A stretch of 64,000 nucleotides of DNA from Leishmania mexicana MHOM/GT/2001/U1103 (Eukaryota; Euglenozoa; Kinetoplastea; Trypanosomatida; Trypanosomatidae): NCBI RefSeq assembly GCF_000234665.1, contig NC_018334.1, positions 868,001-932,000 of the forward strand, written 5' to 3'. Shown in pieces: positions 62,355 to 64,000 of the stretch; positions within the stretch are counted from its first letter, which is position 1, and each line of letters starts with the position of its first letter. The translations under genes were made by a program, and so were the position numbers. The notes below the pieces were generated by a model. It did no database searches and was not told where the DNA came from. It saw only the letters and a program-made list of their open reading frames with translations.

Positions 62355-64000
62355 CTCGAGTGGGGAGGGGGATCGATGAGCAGCGAAGGCGCAGGTAGAG
62401 GGAGGGGGAGGGGCGAGTGTAGAGTGGACTCGCTACAGACTGTGTGGCTGTTCAAAGCTGTTTCGGAACGACGAGGTAAAGAAAGACTGCGCAGGGAATC
62501 ACAGAGCCCTCCCCCCGGTTTTCACGAGTTTCTTCTACTGGAACACCGTAAGCGCGGATATCACTCTCAACGAGGCGAGCGACCTCTTGCCCGTACCGTG
62601 CGCCGGAGCACAACGAAGCAAGCGAGACAGCCCGGGCGATCGTGACACAGCAGCAGCACTGCCGCCGCAGATGCTAGTAGTAGACACAGACTCGTGTGCC
62701 TGTGCGTGGGGGAGAGGCGTGGAGAGGGTGGGGGTGGTAGGGGAGAGAGGGAGGCTGCTTATGCAGAAATTATCGCGCGGAGACTACTTACTTGAAAGAG
62801 GCCCGCACACAGATGTACGAAGAAAACAAAACAACGTGGGGGAGGATGGAGAAGGGTGGAGTCTATGGCGAGGAGCAGCCATCAAACGACAACAGCAAAA
62901 AGGGCGGCTCGTATCGCGTTGCCCGTTTCGCTGGGGGAGAGAGGGCGTGAACTGGACGTATCGGCTTAACAACTACACCAACCAAACAGTACCTTCATGC
63001 GTCTGAGTGCTGCGCAAAGTATGTGCTAACACACACACATATATATATACACACACAGATATATTACTGCGCGACAGGCGTGTCTGGCTTCTCTCTATGC
63101 CTCTGTTGCGATGCCCCCGCAGCAACAGGTGCTTGAAGCTGGTAAAAAAAAGGCCCACAAAGCCTACGCACGTGCCCAGGGAAACGATCGACGTATCGGC
63201 ACAGTCGTGCTATGGCTAATCTGCCTTCCCTATGAGGTGAGTGGTGGGATGAAGGGGTGGGGGTAGGTGCGGGATAGGCGGTGCGTGAAGGCGTAGGGCC
63301 AAATATGTAAGCAGGCGTGTGCTAGTGTGCGTGTCTTAGACAGGGAAGGCGGCATGAGAAAACACGGCGCACATTCATAGACACCGGAGGAGGGAGAAAC
63401 AGTTGATGGGGAGAGTGAGCATTCATGGGCATGCCCGAGACATAGCTGAAGTGAGGAACAGACACGCCATGAAGTGGCAACGGTCTACGCCCTGGCGCGG
63501 TAGGAGGGCGAGCAGAAGAGGGGAGGGAGGTGGTGCCTTCGCTTCCCCCGCTCAAGCGGTCACCTGTACTACCGCCACTATCGAAGGGGATCACGAGTTG
63601 TCTCTGCGCAGTTTGTAGCATCGCTGATGTCTCCGCGCTTCTTCTTTAGTTTTGTTTAAACACATCGACAAAAAAGGCGCAGAGCTGGAGCAAGCTCCAA
63701 CGGGCTTGCACGCGCAAAGTGGGAGGAGGAGGAGGAGGGGTGGCGGAGGCAAACGGTGACCAACATCGTCGATCCACGGCAGGGGGCCGCATCAGCTCTG
63801 GAATACAAAATACAGGCCCGCGTGGTCACAGAGCGCCTTTCACGTATGCCGCTTTCGTTGTCTTTTGACGTCCGGCACAGGAAGAAGAAAGAAAAAACAA
63901 CAACAACAAACGGGCCGTTCACGTTCCCTAATATGATGTGTCGTCTCTGCCGAACGGTGCGCCGGAAGAATCCGCTGTCGTCGTTCGCGCGCCACCGAAC
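62355..64000. other. Spacer to the end of the window
   Basis: No convincing gene. CA/TA repeats lie at about 63031-63062. A short patch near 63400-63440 (GATGGGGAGAGTGAGCATTC) faintly resembles the GATGGGCAGAGTGTCA stretch of the SIDER-like repeats but is too short to call. Confidence 0.5.

Overview
The window looks like a piece of a Leishmania (or close trypanosomatid) chromosome. Every credible gene is intronless and on the minus strand. Genes are separated by 0.6-5 kb spacers rich in CA/TG microsatellites and in purine runs on the plus strand (pyrimidine tracts on the transcribed strand), codons are GC3-rich, and there are several short degenerate repeats of the SIDER retroposon type. This is what one minus-strand polycistronic unit processed by trans-splicing would look like. 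No promoter, tRNA, rRNA or CRISPR array was recognised. Gene content and order (M20 peptidase next to ubiquitin-L40) remind me of Leishmania chromosome 31, from memory only.

Layout in plus-strand coordinates. 1-16.2 kb: four small single-pass membrane proteins (2618-3775, 5749-6441, 10264-11067, 15670-16170). They differ in sequence but share the plan of an N-terminal membrane segment and a low-complexity tail carrying Y-G-x-[A/S]-x-Y; a fifth with the same plan lies at 60918-62354. Two possible decayed genes lie at about 12960-13510 and 17118-17640. 18.3-34.0 kb: a family of type II membrane GT4 glycosyltransferases, with a truncated relic (18272-18925), one full copy with its own N-terminus (22860-25751), and two near-identical tandem copies (27107-30123, 31739-33988). 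The tandem block lies between inverted copies of a 348-bp SIDER-like repeat (26088-26435 and 37332-37679). 38.4-45.5 kb: M20 metallopeptidase, ubiquitin-ribosomal protein L40 fusion, and a large disordered protein. 49.8-57.4 kb: a RING-CH membrane E3 ligase and a Dus1-type tRNA dihydrouridine synthase. This segment lies between two nearly identical direct SIDER-like repeats (47114-47768, 59618-60412).

Assembly state matters here. There are four gaps of exactly 100 N. One (27369-27468) is false, because its flanks overlap by 13 bp. One (33727-33826) hides about 754 bp of the third glycosyltransferase. One interrupts the M20 gene. The last (59287-59386) abuts about 600 bp of Escherichia coli cloning vector (pSMART-type arm, tonB terminator, cat leader, partial kanamycin-resistance gene), which is untrimmed contamination and not leishmanial DNA.

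Functional themes: secretory-pathway glycosylation (GT4 family), ubiquitin supply and membrane-linked ubiquitylation (ubiquitin-L40, RING-CH), translation and tRNA modification (L40, Dus1), dipeptide turnover (M20), and an uncharacterised family of membrane proteins. In polycistronic kinetoplastid genomes neighbourhood does not imply a shared pathway, so no functional link is claimed from position alone.
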